From positions 1 through 64,000 of the forward strand of contig NZ_LSLK01000017.1 in the NCBI RefSeq assembly GCF_002257705.1: 64,000 bases of DNA, written 5' to 3'. Position 1 is the stretch's first letter; each line of letters begins with the position of its first letter. The position numbers and the translations under genes are program-made. Below are positions 52,976 through 62,507 of the stretch, piece after piece. Below the pieces are notes generated by a model that was not told the origin of the DNA, made no database searches, and saw only the letters and a program-made list of their open reading frames with translations. The DNA is from Sporomusa silvacetica DSM 10669 (lineage in GTDB: Bacteria > Bacillota > Negativicutes > Sporomusales > Sporomusaceae).

Positions 52976-54040
52976 ATGACAACAAACTTAAAAACAGACT
53001 TATTCGGCTTGTTTGCCACCGAGATTGCCGAACAAATAAAACCGCTGGGTTTACAAGCATACCGGGGCAAGCAAATTGCTGAATGGTTGTATAAGCAGAA
53101 TGTACGCCAGTTTGAAGCAATGACCAACATAGCCAAAGAATGGCGTACTAGCTTGGATAATAGTTTTACGATTACCCAAGTTAGTCTCAAGGCGGCACAA
53201 CACTCGGCCGATGGCCGGACGAGCAAATTTTTGCTGGCCTTTTCTGATGATATGGCTGTGGAGACTGTTCTCATGCGCCACTCCTATGGTAACAGTGTTT
53301 GCGTATCTACCCAGGTAGGTTGCGCTATGGGGTGTTCTTTTTGCGCTTCAACGCTTAGTGGGCTGGTGCGAAATCTCACTGGCGGTGAAATTTTGGCGCA
53401 AGTACTGTATATTACTGAGTTATTAAAACAGGAAGAACAAAAAGTTGACTCCATTGTTATTATGGGTTCAGGTGAACCGTTAGCCAACTATGACAATGTT
53501 TTGCGCTTTATCCGGCTTGTCCATGAAGTTTATTGTCTCAACTTGAGTTACCGCAATATCACGCTATCAACTTCAGGACTTGTCGCTCAAATTGATAAGC
53601 TTGCAGGTGAGGGATTACCAATCACATTATCAATTTCTTTACATGCACCTAATAACCCGCTTAGAACCAGGCTTATGCCTGTTAATGCACGTTATCCCCT
53701 CGAACAGGTTTTGGCAGCCAGTGATCGTTACGCTGTCGCAACTGGTAGACGCGTCACCTTTGAATATATCTTGATTGCTGGTGTTAATGATGGGCCCGCA
53801 CAAGCCAAAGAACTGATAACACTTCTTAGAGGACGGTTGGCAAACGTCAATCTAATTCCCATTAATGCGGTCCCCGAACGCGGTTTGCTTCGTCCTGCGG
53901 CCAGCGATATTATTAGATTTGAGAAACTCTTGCAAAAAGAACATTTCAATGTAACTGTCAGGCGAGAGATGGGCACCGATATTGCTGCTGCTTGCGGTCA
54001 ACTGCGACACAAATTTGTTCGGATGGTTAGTTTTGACTAG
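52976..54040 (+). CDS. rlmN: Dual-specificity RNA methyltransferase RlmN
   Basis: The 354-residue radical SAM enzyme methylates C2 of A2503 in 23S rRNA and A37 in tRNAs. The cluster-binding motif is CAMGCSFCAST, GSGEPLANYDNV follows, and the C-terminal Cys used for methyl transfer is in DIAAACGQLRHK. AAGGCGG precedes the ATG. Beyond it begins the FHA-kinase cluster. Confidence 0.96.
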   Translation: MTTNLKTDLFGLFATEIAEQIKPLGLQAYRGKQIAEWLYKQNVRQFEAMTNIAKEWRTSLDNSFTITQVSLKAAQHSADGRTSKFLLAFSDDMAVETVLMRHSYGNSVCVSTQVGCAMGCSFCASTLSGLVRNLTGGEILAQVLYITELLKQEEQKVDSIVIMGSGEPLANYDNVLRFIRLVHEVYCLNLSYRNITLSTSGLVAQIDKLAGEGLPITLSISLHAPNNPLRTRLMPVNARYPLEQVLAASDRYAVATGRRVTFEYILIAGVNDGPAQAKELITLLRGRLANVNLIPINAVPERGLLRPAASDIIRFEKLLQKEHFNVTVRREMGTDIAAACGQLRHKFVRMVSFD

Positions 54041-54102
54041 ACTGCTAATATCGCGTATAATAAAAAAGACTTAATTTATGCAGTTTAGCGGGAGTGTTTT
54101 AT

Positions 54103-54870
54103 GTGAAGTTTGTCCGCAATATTGAGAGCTTTTTTGAAAAATATATTGAAGGTTTCTTTAACAAACAATTAGCCAGCAGCTTGCAGCCTATTGAAATTGC
54201 CAAACAATTAGCCAGGGAGATGGAAGACGAGCGTACAGTTGGTGTTTCCCATGTCTATGTGCCTAATCACTATGCCATATATGTAAATCATGAAGACTAT
54301 GGACGGCTGGAACCATATGCTGAATCCGTATGCAGCGAATTGGCGTCTTACTTGATTGATGAGAGCCGCCGCAAAGGCTATACTATGGCTGGCGGACCGC
54401 AAATTGAATTCTTTGCGGATGAAAAATTAGGCAGGCAGGCGTTTCGTATTACGTCAGGGTTTACGGAAACTTCTTACGAAGAAAGTGTGAAAAAGCCTGA
54501 AAACATGGCAACAGACAGTGAAACCAAAGTATTTGATAAACTAGAACCTATGGTCCTAATCCCATCGGTGCAGCACCAGTTGCATAGTTTCTTAACCGTG
54601 ATTGATGGCTTAGATGCTGGTTTAAAAGTGGACTGCACAACAAACAGAATAAACATTGGCCGCCGCAACACAAACGAATTGCCGCTTACAGATATGAATA
54701 CTTCACGTTTACATGCTTACATTGTTTACGAAGACAACAGCCATGTTATCCATGATGCGAAAAGCCTTAACGGGACGTATGTCGGGGGAATTCGTATTAC
54801 TCATAAGCATCTAAAAAACGGTGATAGAATAAAAGTAGGTAACACCGTTATTTTATATGAGGTGAAGTAG
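54103..54870 (+). CDS. FhaA-like protein: DUF3662 plus FHA domain
   Basis: The 255-residue protein has an N-terminal DUF3662 domain (about 1-120; NIESFFEKYIEGFFNK, LQPIEIAKQLAREMED) and a C-terminal FHA domain (about 175-255; INIGRRNTNELPLTDMNTSRLHA, LNGTYVGG). This is the architecture of mycobacterial FhaA. FHA domains bind phosphothreonine, so it should be a reader of the kinase encoded four genes downstream. The GTG at 54103 follows CGGGAG. Confidence 0.88.
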   Translation: MKFVRNIESFFEKYIEGFFNKQLASSLQPIEIAKQLAREMEDERTVGVSHVYVPNHYAIYVNHEDYGRLEPYAESVCSELASYLIDESRRKGYTMAGGPQIEFFADEKLGRQAFRITSGFTETSYEESVKKPENMATDSETKVFDKLEPMVLIPSVQHQLHSFLTVIDGLDAGLKVDCTTNRINIGRRNTNELPLTDMNTSRLHAYIVYEDNSHVIHDAKSLNGTYVGGIRITHKHLKNGDRIKVGNTVILYEVK

Positions 54871-54871
54871 A

Positions 54872-55354
54872 TTGCCTGGTAAATTGCAAGTTTTTAATAT
54901 AATTGTAATCGCGTTGCAGTATAGCCTGGTAGTACTGCTTTATTACTTTTTGTATCGAGTAGTAAAACTAGCAGCCCGAGATTTGAATCGATTGGCCTTT
55001 GATGATCTAGACGATTCGGTTGTTCACGACACCGGGGTAAGCGCTGCTGATGTTCATTCCCAGCCCAGATTAGTAGTAATTGATGATCACCAGGAACTGC
55101 TATCACAGACGTTTTTTACAATAGTCGACAGCTTAACCATTGGACGCAGTCAGCAAAATAATGTAGTTATTGACAGTAGTTTTGTTTCACATGAACATGC
55201 CTGTATATCGAGAACGAAACACAACTATCTGCTGGCTGATTTAAACAGTACAAACGGGACAATTGTTAATGGTCAACAGTTAGAAGAAGAAATTGCCCTA
55301 GTAGATGGTGATATAATACAAATTGGGGCAGTTACGCTTAAGTTTGAGAGGTGA
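54872..55354 (+). CDS. FhaB-like membrane-anchored FHA protein
   Basis: The 160-residue protein has one N-terminal membrane helix (about 8-30), a linker, and a C-terminal FHA domain (about 75-155; LTIGRSQQNNVVIDSSFVSHEHA, DLNSTNGTIVNGQQ) with the Gly-Arg, Ser, His and Asn expected to read phosphothreonine. This matches FhaB/FipA of actinobacteria. It starts with TTG one base after the upstream stop, behind GAGGTGAAG. Confidence 0.87.
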   Translation: MPGKLQVFNIIVIALQYSLVVLLYYFLYRVVKLAARDLNRLAFDDLDDSVVHDTGVSAADVHSQPRLVVIDDHQELLSQTFFTIVDSLTIGRSQQNNVVIDSSFVSHEHACISRTKHNYLLADLNSTNGTIVNGQQLEEEIALVDGDIIQIGAVTLKFER

Positions 55355-55358
55355 TTCC

Positions 55359-56072
55359 ATGCTGGCATTTGCACAGTCAGACATTGGTATGGTACGTAAA
55401 ACCAATGAGGATAGTTATGTTTTTTTGCCACCGCACTTATTTGTAGTTGCTGATGGCATGGGGGGACATGTTGCCGGAGAAATTGCCAGCAACCTTGGTG
55501 CCAATACTATTCAGGAATACATAGAAAGAAATTCACCACCAGCAGAGTGGGAACAGTCTTTACAAGCAGCAATTGTCCAGGCGAACACTAGAATTTATCA
55601 AATGTCTCAAGCTAAAAGTGAGTGCCAGGGTATGGGGACTACGGTTACTGCTGTATATCTTGAAAATGAGGAAATCTATTGGGGCCACGTAGGTGACAGC
55701 AGACTGTATCTAATCAGAGAAAACAAGCTACACCAGATAACCAACGACCATTCGCTGGTTTGGGAACTGATGCAAAATGGTAGTATTACTAGCGAAGAAG
55801 CACAAGCTCATCCTCATCGCAATATATTAACAAGGGCTGTAGGTACTAGCGATACACTTTCTGTAGATTCAGGTAAGTTTTTGTGGCAACCAGGCGATAA
55901 TTTGTTATTATGCACGGATGGATTAACCAACATGCTTAGTGAAGAAACCATTCTCAGTATTTGTCTACAACCTAGCAGCCCACAAACAATTATTAAAACC
56001 CTTGTGGACCAAGCTAGACAGGCAGGCGGCTATGACAATATTACTGCTATTTTACTGCAAAATAGGGATTGA
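55359..56072 (+). CDS. PP2C-type Ser/Thr protein phosphatase (PrpC/PstP)
   Basis: The 237-residue metal-dependent phosphatase has SDIGMVRKTNEDSY, VVADGMGGHVAGE (metal Asp), MGTTVTAV, WGHVGDSRLYL, LLLCTDGLTNML and YDNITAILL. It would reverse phosphorylation by the PASTA kinase. It begins four bases after the FhaB-like stop, and ends two bases before the FtsW/RodA gene. Confidence 0.94.
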   Translation: MLAFAQSDIGMVRKTNEDSYVFLPPHLFVVADGMGGHVAGEIASNLGANTIQEYIERNSPPAEWEQSLQAAIVQANTRIYQMSQAKSECQGMGTTVTAVYLENEEIYWGHVGDSRLYLIRENKLHQITNDHSLVWELMQNGSITSEEAQAHPHRNILTRAVGTSDTLSVDSGKFLWQPGDNLLLCTDGLTNMLSEETILSICLQPSSPQTIIKTLVDQARQAGGYDNITAILLQNRD

Positions 56073-56074
56073 CC

Positions 56075-57337
56075 ATGAGACGCACAAGATTAACCGAGTT
56101 TGGACTCTTACTCCTAGCTGGTCTCATTTTGATAAATGGTTACCTTGTCGTAACACTGGCAAATCATCGATTTTCCTATCAGGGTCTTAGTATTATTGTC
56201 GGGTTAATTGTTCTTTGGACGATTACTGCACTAGCGCTTCGCCGCTATTATTTCAGGGCAGATCCGGTGCTGTTGCCTTTAGCTGTATTTTTAGCTTCTA
56301 TTGGGTTAACACTTATTCTAAGGCTACGTCCTGATTTATTTATTCCGCAGGCTATGTGGTTATCTGCAGGACTAATCGCCTTTATTATTACAGTGGTTAT
56401 TTTCCGCCAACCGGAAGATATTTCTAAATACAAATATCTTTGCGGCATAACTGGCATTGTTTTGTTAGTGAGTACAATTGCGTTTGGCGTCGACATCGGC
56501 GGTAACAAAAACTGGATTATTCTAGGTCCGGTACGGTTTCAACCTGCCGAGTTTGCCAAATTGTTGATTATTATATTTTTAGCAGCGTACTTGAGCGAGC
56601 GGCGTCAGTTGCTAACTTACGCTACCCGCCATTACGGCCCGCTAACCTTGCCGCATCCACGCTTTATTGCACCGCTTATGGTGCTGTGGGCGTTAACTAT
56701 GGCGATGCTCATCGTCCAGCGGGATTTAGGCTCTGCTTTACTATATTTTGGCACAACGGTAACGATGGCTTATATGGCAAGTGGTAGATGGAGCTATGTA
56801 GCATTAGCACTTTGTTTGTTTTTTTCAGGCTCTGCTGTATGTTATCTTTTATTTCCTCACGTTCAAGTTAGAATTGATATCTGGTTAAATCCGTGGTCTG
56901 ATCCGACTGGACGTTCGTACCAGATTGTCCAGTCACTATTTGCTTTAGGCTCAGGCGGAGTGCTGGGCAGCGGTTTAACTTTCGGTTATCCTGGCATTAT
57001 TCCCGAAGTACATACTGACTTCATTTTTGCTGCCATTGGTGAAGAATTGGGTCTTGCTGGTACTGCTGGGGTAATCATTGCCTATATCCTTATTGTTTAC
57101 CGTGCGTTTCGTATAGCACTTGCTTCACAATTACCATTTACCATGCTGTTAGCTGCCGGCTTAGGTGTGCTTACCGCATTGCAGGTTTTTATTATTATCG
57201 GCGGGGTCACCAAGTTTTTGCCACTGACAGGCATAACACTGCCACTTATAAGTTATGGTGGTAGCTCTATGGTCGCAAGCTTTATCCTGCTGGGTATGTT
57301 ATTTGCCATATCGGAGGCGACGGCCACCCATGAATAA
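56075..57337 (+). CDS. FtsW/RodA family peptidoglycan glycosyltransferase
   Basis: The 420-residue SEDS protein has ten or more membrane helices and the conserved IGGNKNWIILGPVRFQPAEFAKL, QRDLGSALLYF, HTDFIFAAIGEELG and GITLPLISYGGSSMV. SEDS proteins polymerise lipid II. The next gene encodes a class B PBP that overlaps it by 8 bp, so the two form an elongation- or sporulation-type synthase pair. RodA and FtsW cannot be told apart here. Confidence 0.93.
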   Translation: MRRTRLTEFGLLLLAGLILINGYLVVTLANHRFSYQGLSIIVGLIVLWTITALALRRYYFRADPVLLPLAVFLASIGLTLILRLRPDLFIPQAMWLSAGLIAFIITVVIFRQPEDISKYKYLCGITGIVLLVSTIAFGVDIGGNKNWIILGPVRFQPAEFAKLLIIIFLAAYLSERRQLLTYATRHYGPLTLPHPRFIAPLMVLWALTMAMLIVQRDLGSALLYFGTTVTMAYMASGRWSYVALALCLFFSGSAVCYLLFPHVQVRIDIWLNPWSDPTGRSYQIVQSLFALGSGGVLGSGLTFGYPGIIPEVHTDFIFAAIGEELGLAGTAGVIIAYILIVYRAFRIALASQLPFTMLLAAGLGVLTALQVFIIIGGVTKFLPLTGITLPLISYGGSSMVASFILLGMLFAISEATATHE

Positions 57338-58754
57338 ACACGACATTCCCCATAAGGCAATACGCATGAGTATCCATAAAGCAGCACTATTTTCTATCAG
57401 CCTGTTGGTGCTACTACTCAGTTATGTAACATATATTCAGGTTATCGAAAGTAATACACTTGCTTTTCATCCGCTTAACCGCCGGACAGCAGAAGCGTCT
57501 CGCAAGGTAGAACGAGGTCAAATTACTGACATTCATGGAAAAGTTCTGGCTGTAAGTAAACTCACAGCACAAAAAGAATACCAGCGAGAATATCCTTATG
57601 ATGCCGTATTTGCCCATGTTGTGGGTTATGCTAGTTCTACATATGGCAAAACAGGCATTGAAGGCAGCTATGACGGCTATTTATCAGGACAAATAAATCC
57701 TGAAAAACGCTTAGGTGCAATCAGTCAATTGTTTGCAAATAGTGCCGGTAATACGGTCGTACTTACTGTTGATACTGAGCTGCAACAAGCGGCCTATAAG
57801 GCCCTGGGCAATCAGCGTGGCGCAATTGTTGTCATGTCACCTAAAACGGGTGCGATATTGGCTATGGTTAGTCGCCCAAGTTTTGATCCAAACACTCTTG
57901 ACACTACGTGGGAGAGTATTTCACAAGCTACAAATAGTCCGCTTCTTAACCGGGCTGCGCAGGGATTATATCCCCCAGGTTCCATTATTAAAGTCATGGT
58001 GGCCGAAGCCGCGTTAGCTGAACAATTAGCTACTGGAAACCACCAATTTACCTGTAATGGATCGCTCAAAATCGGTTCTGATTATACATTGACAGAATCT
58101 AATAATATAGCTCATGGCAAAGTAAATTTGCGCGAAGCACTAGCTGTGTCGTGTAACATCACTTTTGGTCAGTTAGCACTTGAGCTTGGCCCCTCAAAAA
58201 TGGCCAAGAACTTTGAACGCTATGGTTTTACCCAACTGGTGAATGGGGATATTCAAGAATCTGCTAACCGGATTCCAGACTTTGCCCGGTTAAATGATGG
58301 TGATTTGGCGCAAACCGGCATTGGACAGGGTAGTCTCTTAGTTACACCACTTCGCATGGCCATGCTGGCATCAACTTTTGCAAACAAGGGAATTATGATG
58401 AAACCCTATTTAGTACAAAAAATTATGGCACCTAATGGCACTATCGTAAAGCAAACGATACCAACTGCCTGGCTGTCACCCACAGATAGCCAGTTGGCCA
58501 GTCAGGTAGCTGATATGATGGTAAGCGTGGTAGATGAAGGTACCGGCACTGCGGCAGCAATACGCGGCATACAGGTAGCTGGTAAAACAGGTACTGCAGA
58601 AAATCCGCATGGTGCTTCGCATTCTTGGTTTATCGGCTTTGCACCCGCAGACAATCCACAAGTTGCAGTAGCGGTAATTGTTGAAAATGCAGGTTCTGGT
58701 GGTAAGGTAGCAGCACCACTTGCTGGGCAGATTTTGTTACAAGCATTACGTTAA
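57330..58754 (+). CDS. Class B penicillin-binding protein (PbpA-like)
   Basis: The 474-residue transpeptidase has one N-terminal membrane helix (about 15-35), a short linker domain with ERGQITDIHGKVLA, and the transpeptidase domain with PPGSIIKV (SxxK), AVSCNIT (SxN) and AGKTGTAENP (KTG). It is shorter than PBP2/3 and resembles PbpA of actinobacteria, with no PASTA domain of its own. It overlaps the SEDS gene and precedes the kinase by 12 bp. Confidence 0.92.
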   Translation: MNKHDIPHKAIRMSIHKAALFSISLLVLLLSYVTYIQVIESNTLAFHPLNRRTAEASRKVERGQITDIHGKVLAVSKLTAQKEYQREYPYDAVFAHVVGYASSTYGKTGIEGSYDGYLSGQINPEKRLGAISQLFANSAGNTVVLTVDTELQQAAYKALGNQRGAIVVMSPKTGAILAMVSRPSFDPNTLDTTWESISQATNSPLLNRAAQGLYPPGSIIKVMVAEAALAEQLATGNHQFTCNGSLKIGSDYTLTESNNIAHGKVNLREALAVSCNITFGQLALELGPSKMAKNFERYGFTQLVNGDIQESANRIPDFARLNDGDLAQTGIGQGSLLVTPLRMAMLASTFANKGIMMKPYLVQKIMAPNGTIVKQTIPTAWLSPTDSQLASQVADMMVSVVDEGTGTAAAIRGIQVAGKTGTAENPHGASHSWFIGFAPADNPQVAVAVIVENAGSGGKVAAPLAGQILLQALR

Positions 58755-58766
58755 GGGGGTGAATTA

Positions 58767-60650
58767 ATGCTTAATCGCACACTTGATAATCGTTATACAA
58801 TATTAGAACGAATTGGTGGCGGCGGGATGGCTGATGTATACCGCGCGCATGACAAACTGTTAGACCGTTCAGTAGCTGTTAAGGTATTGCGTTCTCAGTT
58901 TACTGATGATGAAGAGTTTATTAGTCGCTTCCGTCGGGAAGCCCAGGCAGCAGCTAAGCTTTCTCACCCTAATATTGTTAACATCTATGATGTTGGTTTT
59001 GATGAACAAGCGTACTATATAATTATGGAATACATTTCCGGCGAAACGCTTAAAGATAAAATTGACAGAGAAGCTCCGCTGCCTGTAGAAACTGCAGTAC
59101 TCATTGCTATGGAAATAGCAGAGGCACTGGAACATGCTCACCAGAATAATTTAGTACATTGCGATATTAAGCCACATAATATTCTTATTACTCGTTCAGG
59201 GCGAGTTAAGGTAACCGACTTTGGCATTGCTAGAGCAGTTACATCGTCAACAATGACTAATTCGGGTACAATTATTGGTTCCGTACATTATTTTTCACCC
59301 GAACAGGCCAAAGGTACTTCTGTCGGCGCCAAATCCGACATCTATTCTCTTGGCGTTGTACTCTATGAGATGCTTACAGGTCATGTTCCATTTATTGGTG
59401 AATCACCAATAAGTATAGCCCTTAAGCACATTCAGGAAGAACCAAAGCCGCCACGGGAACTAAACGCTTCCATACCGCCATTGATTGAGGCCATTGTAGT
59501 AAAGGCGATGCATAAAGATCCAGCTGCTAGATTTGCTGATATTGGTGAAATGATTGCTGATTTTAAATTAGCCCAAAATTATTTAAGAGATGATCATACC
59601 CGGCGGTTATCTCATACTGATTTTCCTACCCAAGTATTACCGCCAGTTACTACAACATCTCAGCAGGATAATTCAAGACACATAGTACCATCCAATACGC
59701 CTGCTTCTTTGTTAAAGGAAGCTAGACTTTCTAAAGCTTGGCTTTTGGGAATAGCACTGTTGTTGCTGGCCTCAGCAGTGATTGCTTTTCTGGGATTTGG
59801 TAAGTTTTGGAGCCTTAATGAAGTTACCGTGCCAGACGTTGTGGGCAAGCAGGTAGATACTGCCCGTAATATTATTATCAGTAATAATCTCAGAGTTTCT
59901 GTCTCAGATGCTTTTAACGACAAAGTTCCGGCAGGCCAGGTTATCTCCCAGCAACCCGAAGCAGGAACCACAGTCAAAGAACAACGGACAATAACTATCA
60001 TTGTTAGCAAAGGTGGTGAAGTCACTGTTGTTCCAGATTTACGCGGTCTTAGCCGTCGAGATGCCGAGTTGCAGATTAAAAACGCTGGTCTGAAACTGGG
60101 CCGGGTTGACGAACAATTTGCTGAAGCTGCGCCAGCTGATACGGTCATTAGCCAAAATCCACGTCCACCAGCACAAGTAACCAAAGGCACAACTATTGAT
60201 ATTGTCATAAGTAAAGGGACTAGTCCGAAGAAAGTTGCACTGCCGGATTTCCAAGGCTCGCTCTTAACCACGGTGGCAACTCAGCTCGAAAGCTTGAAGC
60301 TCAAGCAAGGAAAAATAACAGAAATACCTAATGACAAATATCCGCCAGGAACAATTATTAGTCAAAATCCGCCACCAGCTACTGAAGTTACGGAAGGAAC
60401 GACTATTGATTTCTCTGTTGCCAAAGGTGTACCTGGAGCTGTCAAGCGGGCAGTTGTTCAAGTAACTGTCCCCGACGGAGCAGGTCGCCAAGCGCTGCAA
60501 ATAGTAGTTACCGATACCAATGGTCGCCGGGTTGCTTATGAGGGCACACACAAACCAGGTGAACGGATTGAAAAAACAGTAGAAGGCACTGGCCAGGTAC
60601 GCGTTCAAGTTTATATCAACGATAAGTTGCTTCAAGAACAAACAATTTAG
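58767..60650 (+). CDS. PASTA-domain Ser/Thr protein kinase (PrkC/PknB)
   Basis: The 627-residue membrane kinase has a cytoplasmic kinase domain (about 10-270: GGGGMADVY P-loop, Lys39, Glu58, DFG at 151), a basic juxtamembrane linker, one membrane helix (about 324-346), and three extracellular PASTA repeats (about 352-416, 419-484, 487-553). A final beta-rich segment of about 70 residues follows. PASTA repeats bind peptidoglycan fragments or lipid II. The catalytic loop reads HCDIKPHN, so the Arg of HRD is Cys. In sporulators PrkC also triggers germination by muropeptides, which would sit well with the ger operon here. Confidence 0.95.
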   Translation: MLNRTLDNRYTILERIGGGGMADVYRAHDKLLDRSVAVKVLRSQFTDDEEFISRFRREAQAAAKLSHPNIVNIYDVGFDEQAYYIIMEYISGETLKDKIDREAPLPVETAVLIAMEIAEALEHAHQNNLVHCDIKPHNILITRSGRVKVTDFGIARAVTSSTMTNSGTIIGSVHYFSPEQAKGTSVGAKSDIYSLGVVLYEMLTGHVPFIGESPISIALKHIQEEPKPPRELNASIPPLIEAIVVKAMHKDPAARFADIGEMIADFKLAQNYLRDDHTRRLSHTDFPTQVLPPVTTTSQQDNSRHIVPSNTPASLLKEARLSKAWLLGIALLLLASAVIAFLGFGKFWSLNEVTVPDVVGKQVDTARNIIISNNLRVSVSDAFNDKVPAGQVISQQPEAGTTVKEQRTITIIVSKGGEVTVVPDLRGLSRRDAELQIKNAGLKLGRVDEQFAEAAPADTVISQNPRPPAQVTKGTTIDIVISKGTSPKKVALPDFQGSLLTTVATQLESLKLKQGKITEIPNDKYPPGTIISQNPPPATEVTEGTTIDFSVAKGVPGAVKRAVVQVTVPDGAGRQALQIVVTDTNGRRVAYEGTHKPGERIEKTVEGTGQVRVQVYINDKLLQEQTI

Positions 60651-60674
60651 ATATTTTAACTTAGGAGGTCATAT

Positions 60675-61550
60675 GTGCTGAATGGCATCGTAGTAAAAGC
60701 CTATAATAGTTACTACTATATCCAGTCAGGCAGCAAAATTGTTACTTGCAATTTACGCGGCCGGTTTAAGAAAGGGCGTTTTTCCCTAATTGTGGGCGAT
60801 GAAGTGGCCTATACGCTGACCGGCCCGGAAGAAGGCATCATTGAAGAAATATTGCCTAGACGTAGCATGCTAAAGCGTCCAATGGTCGCCAATGTAGATC
60901 AGGTTGTTTTAACTTTTGCCGCTGTTAATCCTGACATTAGTTTATCCTTAGTTGATCGGTTCCTGGTAATTGCTGAGTTCTCAGAACTTGAGATAATCCT
61001 ATGTATTAACAAAATTGATTTAACGGATGCTGAAGTTGTAGCTGAATTAGTTGAGCGTTACCAGCAAATTGGTTACAAGGTGCTCTCTATAGCTGCTAAA
61101 TTAGGTACAGGTATAGAGCAATTGTACGCACAGCTGCATGATAAAATATCTGTTTTTGCCGGTCCGTCAGGTGCGGGAAAATCCACCATACTTAATGCTA
61201 TCCAACCTGGGCTTGGCCTTACAACTGGTGAAGTCAGTCAAAAAATTGGTCGTGGTAAACATACAACTCGGTTTGCTGAACTTTTGCCATTTGAGGGTGG
61301 TGGCTTTGTAGTAGATACTCCTGGCTTCAGTTTTACTGAATTCAAGGATATGGAAGAAGCGCACTTAATGGACTATTTCCCCGAGATTTCCCCAATAGCT
61401 CCTAAATGCAAATTTAGCACTTGTATTCATTATAAGGAGCCACAGTGTGCTGTTAAAAAGGCGGTAGCTGAAGGGTTTATTCATGCTGACAGATATCAGT
61501 CTTATCTTGATATACTGAACGAAATTAGAGAAAACAAGAAGGGATACTAG
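60675..61550 (+). CDS. rsgA: Ribosome biogenesis GTPase RsgA
   Basis: The 291-residue GTPase has an N-terminal OB fold, a circularly permuted G domain (G4 CINKIDL before G1 GPSGAGKST, then G3 DTPG), and a C-terminal zinc domain CKFSTCIHYKEPQCAV. It checks late 30S assembly. It starts at GTG 60675 behind AGGAGG; the overlapping ATG at 60673 is in another frame and closed. Its stop touches the rpe start. Confidence 0.96.
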   Translation: MLNGIVVKAYNSYYYIQSGSKIVTCNLRGRFKKGRFSLIVGDEVAYTLTGPEEGIIEEILPRRSMLKRPMVANVDQVVLTFAAVNPDISLSLVDRFLVIAEFSELEIILCINKIDLTDAEVVAELVERYQQIGYKVLSIAAKLGTGIEQLYAQLHDKISVFAGPSGAGKSTILNAIQPGLGLTTGEVSQKIGRGKHTTRFAELLPFEGGGFVVDTPGFSFTEFKDMEEAHLMDYFPEISPIAPKCKFSTCIHYKEPQCAVKKAVAEGFIHADRYQSYLDILNEIRENKKGY

Positions 61551-62210
61551 ATGAATACGATGATTAAAGTTGCTCCCTCTATCTTATCCGCCGATTTTTC
61601 CCAGTTAGCTAATGAAATAATCAAGATAGAAAAGGCAGGCGCTGATTGGGTTCATATTGATGTGATGGATGGTCATTTTGTCCCTAACCTGACATTTGGC
61701 CCACCAGTTGTTGCTGCTATTCGCAAAGTAACCAAATTGCCTTTTGATGTTCACTTAATGGTTACTAATCCTCAAGACTTGATTGAACCCTTCATCAAGG
61801 CTGGTGCCGATATTATTACTGTGCATGCCGAAACCGCGCCCCATCTGCACCGCTTGATTCAAACCATCAAAGAGCATGGCAAGAAGGCTGGAGTATCATT
61901 AAATCCGTCAACGCCACTTGCTGTAGTTGAAGAAGTACTTGATGACCTGGATATGATTCTTATTATGAGTGTTAATCCTGGCTATGGTGGCCAAAAGTTT
62001 ATCCCGGGAGCAATTGACAAAATTAGTCGGTTGCAGGCAAAAATTGAGCAACGCAAACTCACCATTGATATTGAAGTTGACGGGGGCATTAATGCCAGTA
62101 CTGCTCGTCAAGTAGTCGCTGCTGGTGCAACGATATTAGTTGCTGGATCAGCAGTATATGGAGCGCCAGATATGACGCAAGCAATTAAAGCTATCCGAGG
62201 GCTTGATTAA
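61551..62210 (+). CDS. rpe: Ribulose-phosphate 3-epimerase
   Basis: The 219-residue TIM-barrel enzyme interconverts ribulose- and xylulose-5-phosphate. KVAPSILSADFSQLANEI, HIDVMDGHFVPNLTFGP, FDVHLMV, MSVNPGYGGQKFIP and DGGINAST carry the metal ligands and catalytic Asp pair. The start codon directly follows the rsgA stop; a second ATG nine bases on is an alternative. This prkC-rsgA-rpe order matches B. subtilis. Confidence 0.96.
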   Translation: MNTMIKVAPSILSADFSQLANEIIKIEKAGADWVHIDVMDGHFVPNLTFGPPVVAAIRKVTKLPFDVHLMVTNPQDLIEPFIKAGADIITVHAETAPHLHRLIQTIKEHGKKAGVSLNPSTPLAVVEEVLDDLDMILIMSVNPGYGGQKFIPGAIDKISRLQAKIEQRKLTIDIEVDGGINASTARQVVAAGATILVAGSAVYGAPDMTQAIKAIRGLD

Positions 62211-62274
62211 ATTGCTGCTTAGTGGTAACATATGTAGTAGATCAATACATTATAGATGAAAATTACATACTAAA

Positions 62275-62484
62275 GCCTTTGGGGCAAGGTGCAAAAGAGT
62301 AAAATCTTTTAATTCCTGACCGGCGGTATAGCCCGCGAGCCGTTTTTACGGTTGATCTGGTTCAATTCCAGAGCCGACAGTATAGTCTGGATGGTAAAAG
62401 GCGTAAGTTCTGCCATATTGGCATTTCCCAACCACATTGCCTATTTAACTGTTGATAGCCCCAAAGCTAATCAACAGTTTTTTA
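62275..62484 (+). promoter_or_regulatory. FMN riboswitch (RFN element) of the rib operon
   Basis: The aptamer (62275-62402) has GGGGCAAGGTG, CCTGACCGGCGGTATAGCCC, GCGAGCC, and GCCGACAGTATAGTCTGGATG, closed by GCCTTT/AAAGGC. A terminator (AACTGTTGAT 62447-62456 with ATCAACAGTT 62470-62479, then TTTTTATTT) follows. FMN would promote termination ahead of ribD. No clear promoter was recognised in 62211-62274. Confidence 0.96.
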
Positions 62485-62507
62485 TTTATTTGCATTGGAG
62501 GACTTCT

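Noticed and set aside
62352..62507. In-frame upstream extension of ribD by 52 codons
   Set aside because: It runs through the FMN riboswitch and terminator; the ATG at 62508 has GGAGG at the right distance.
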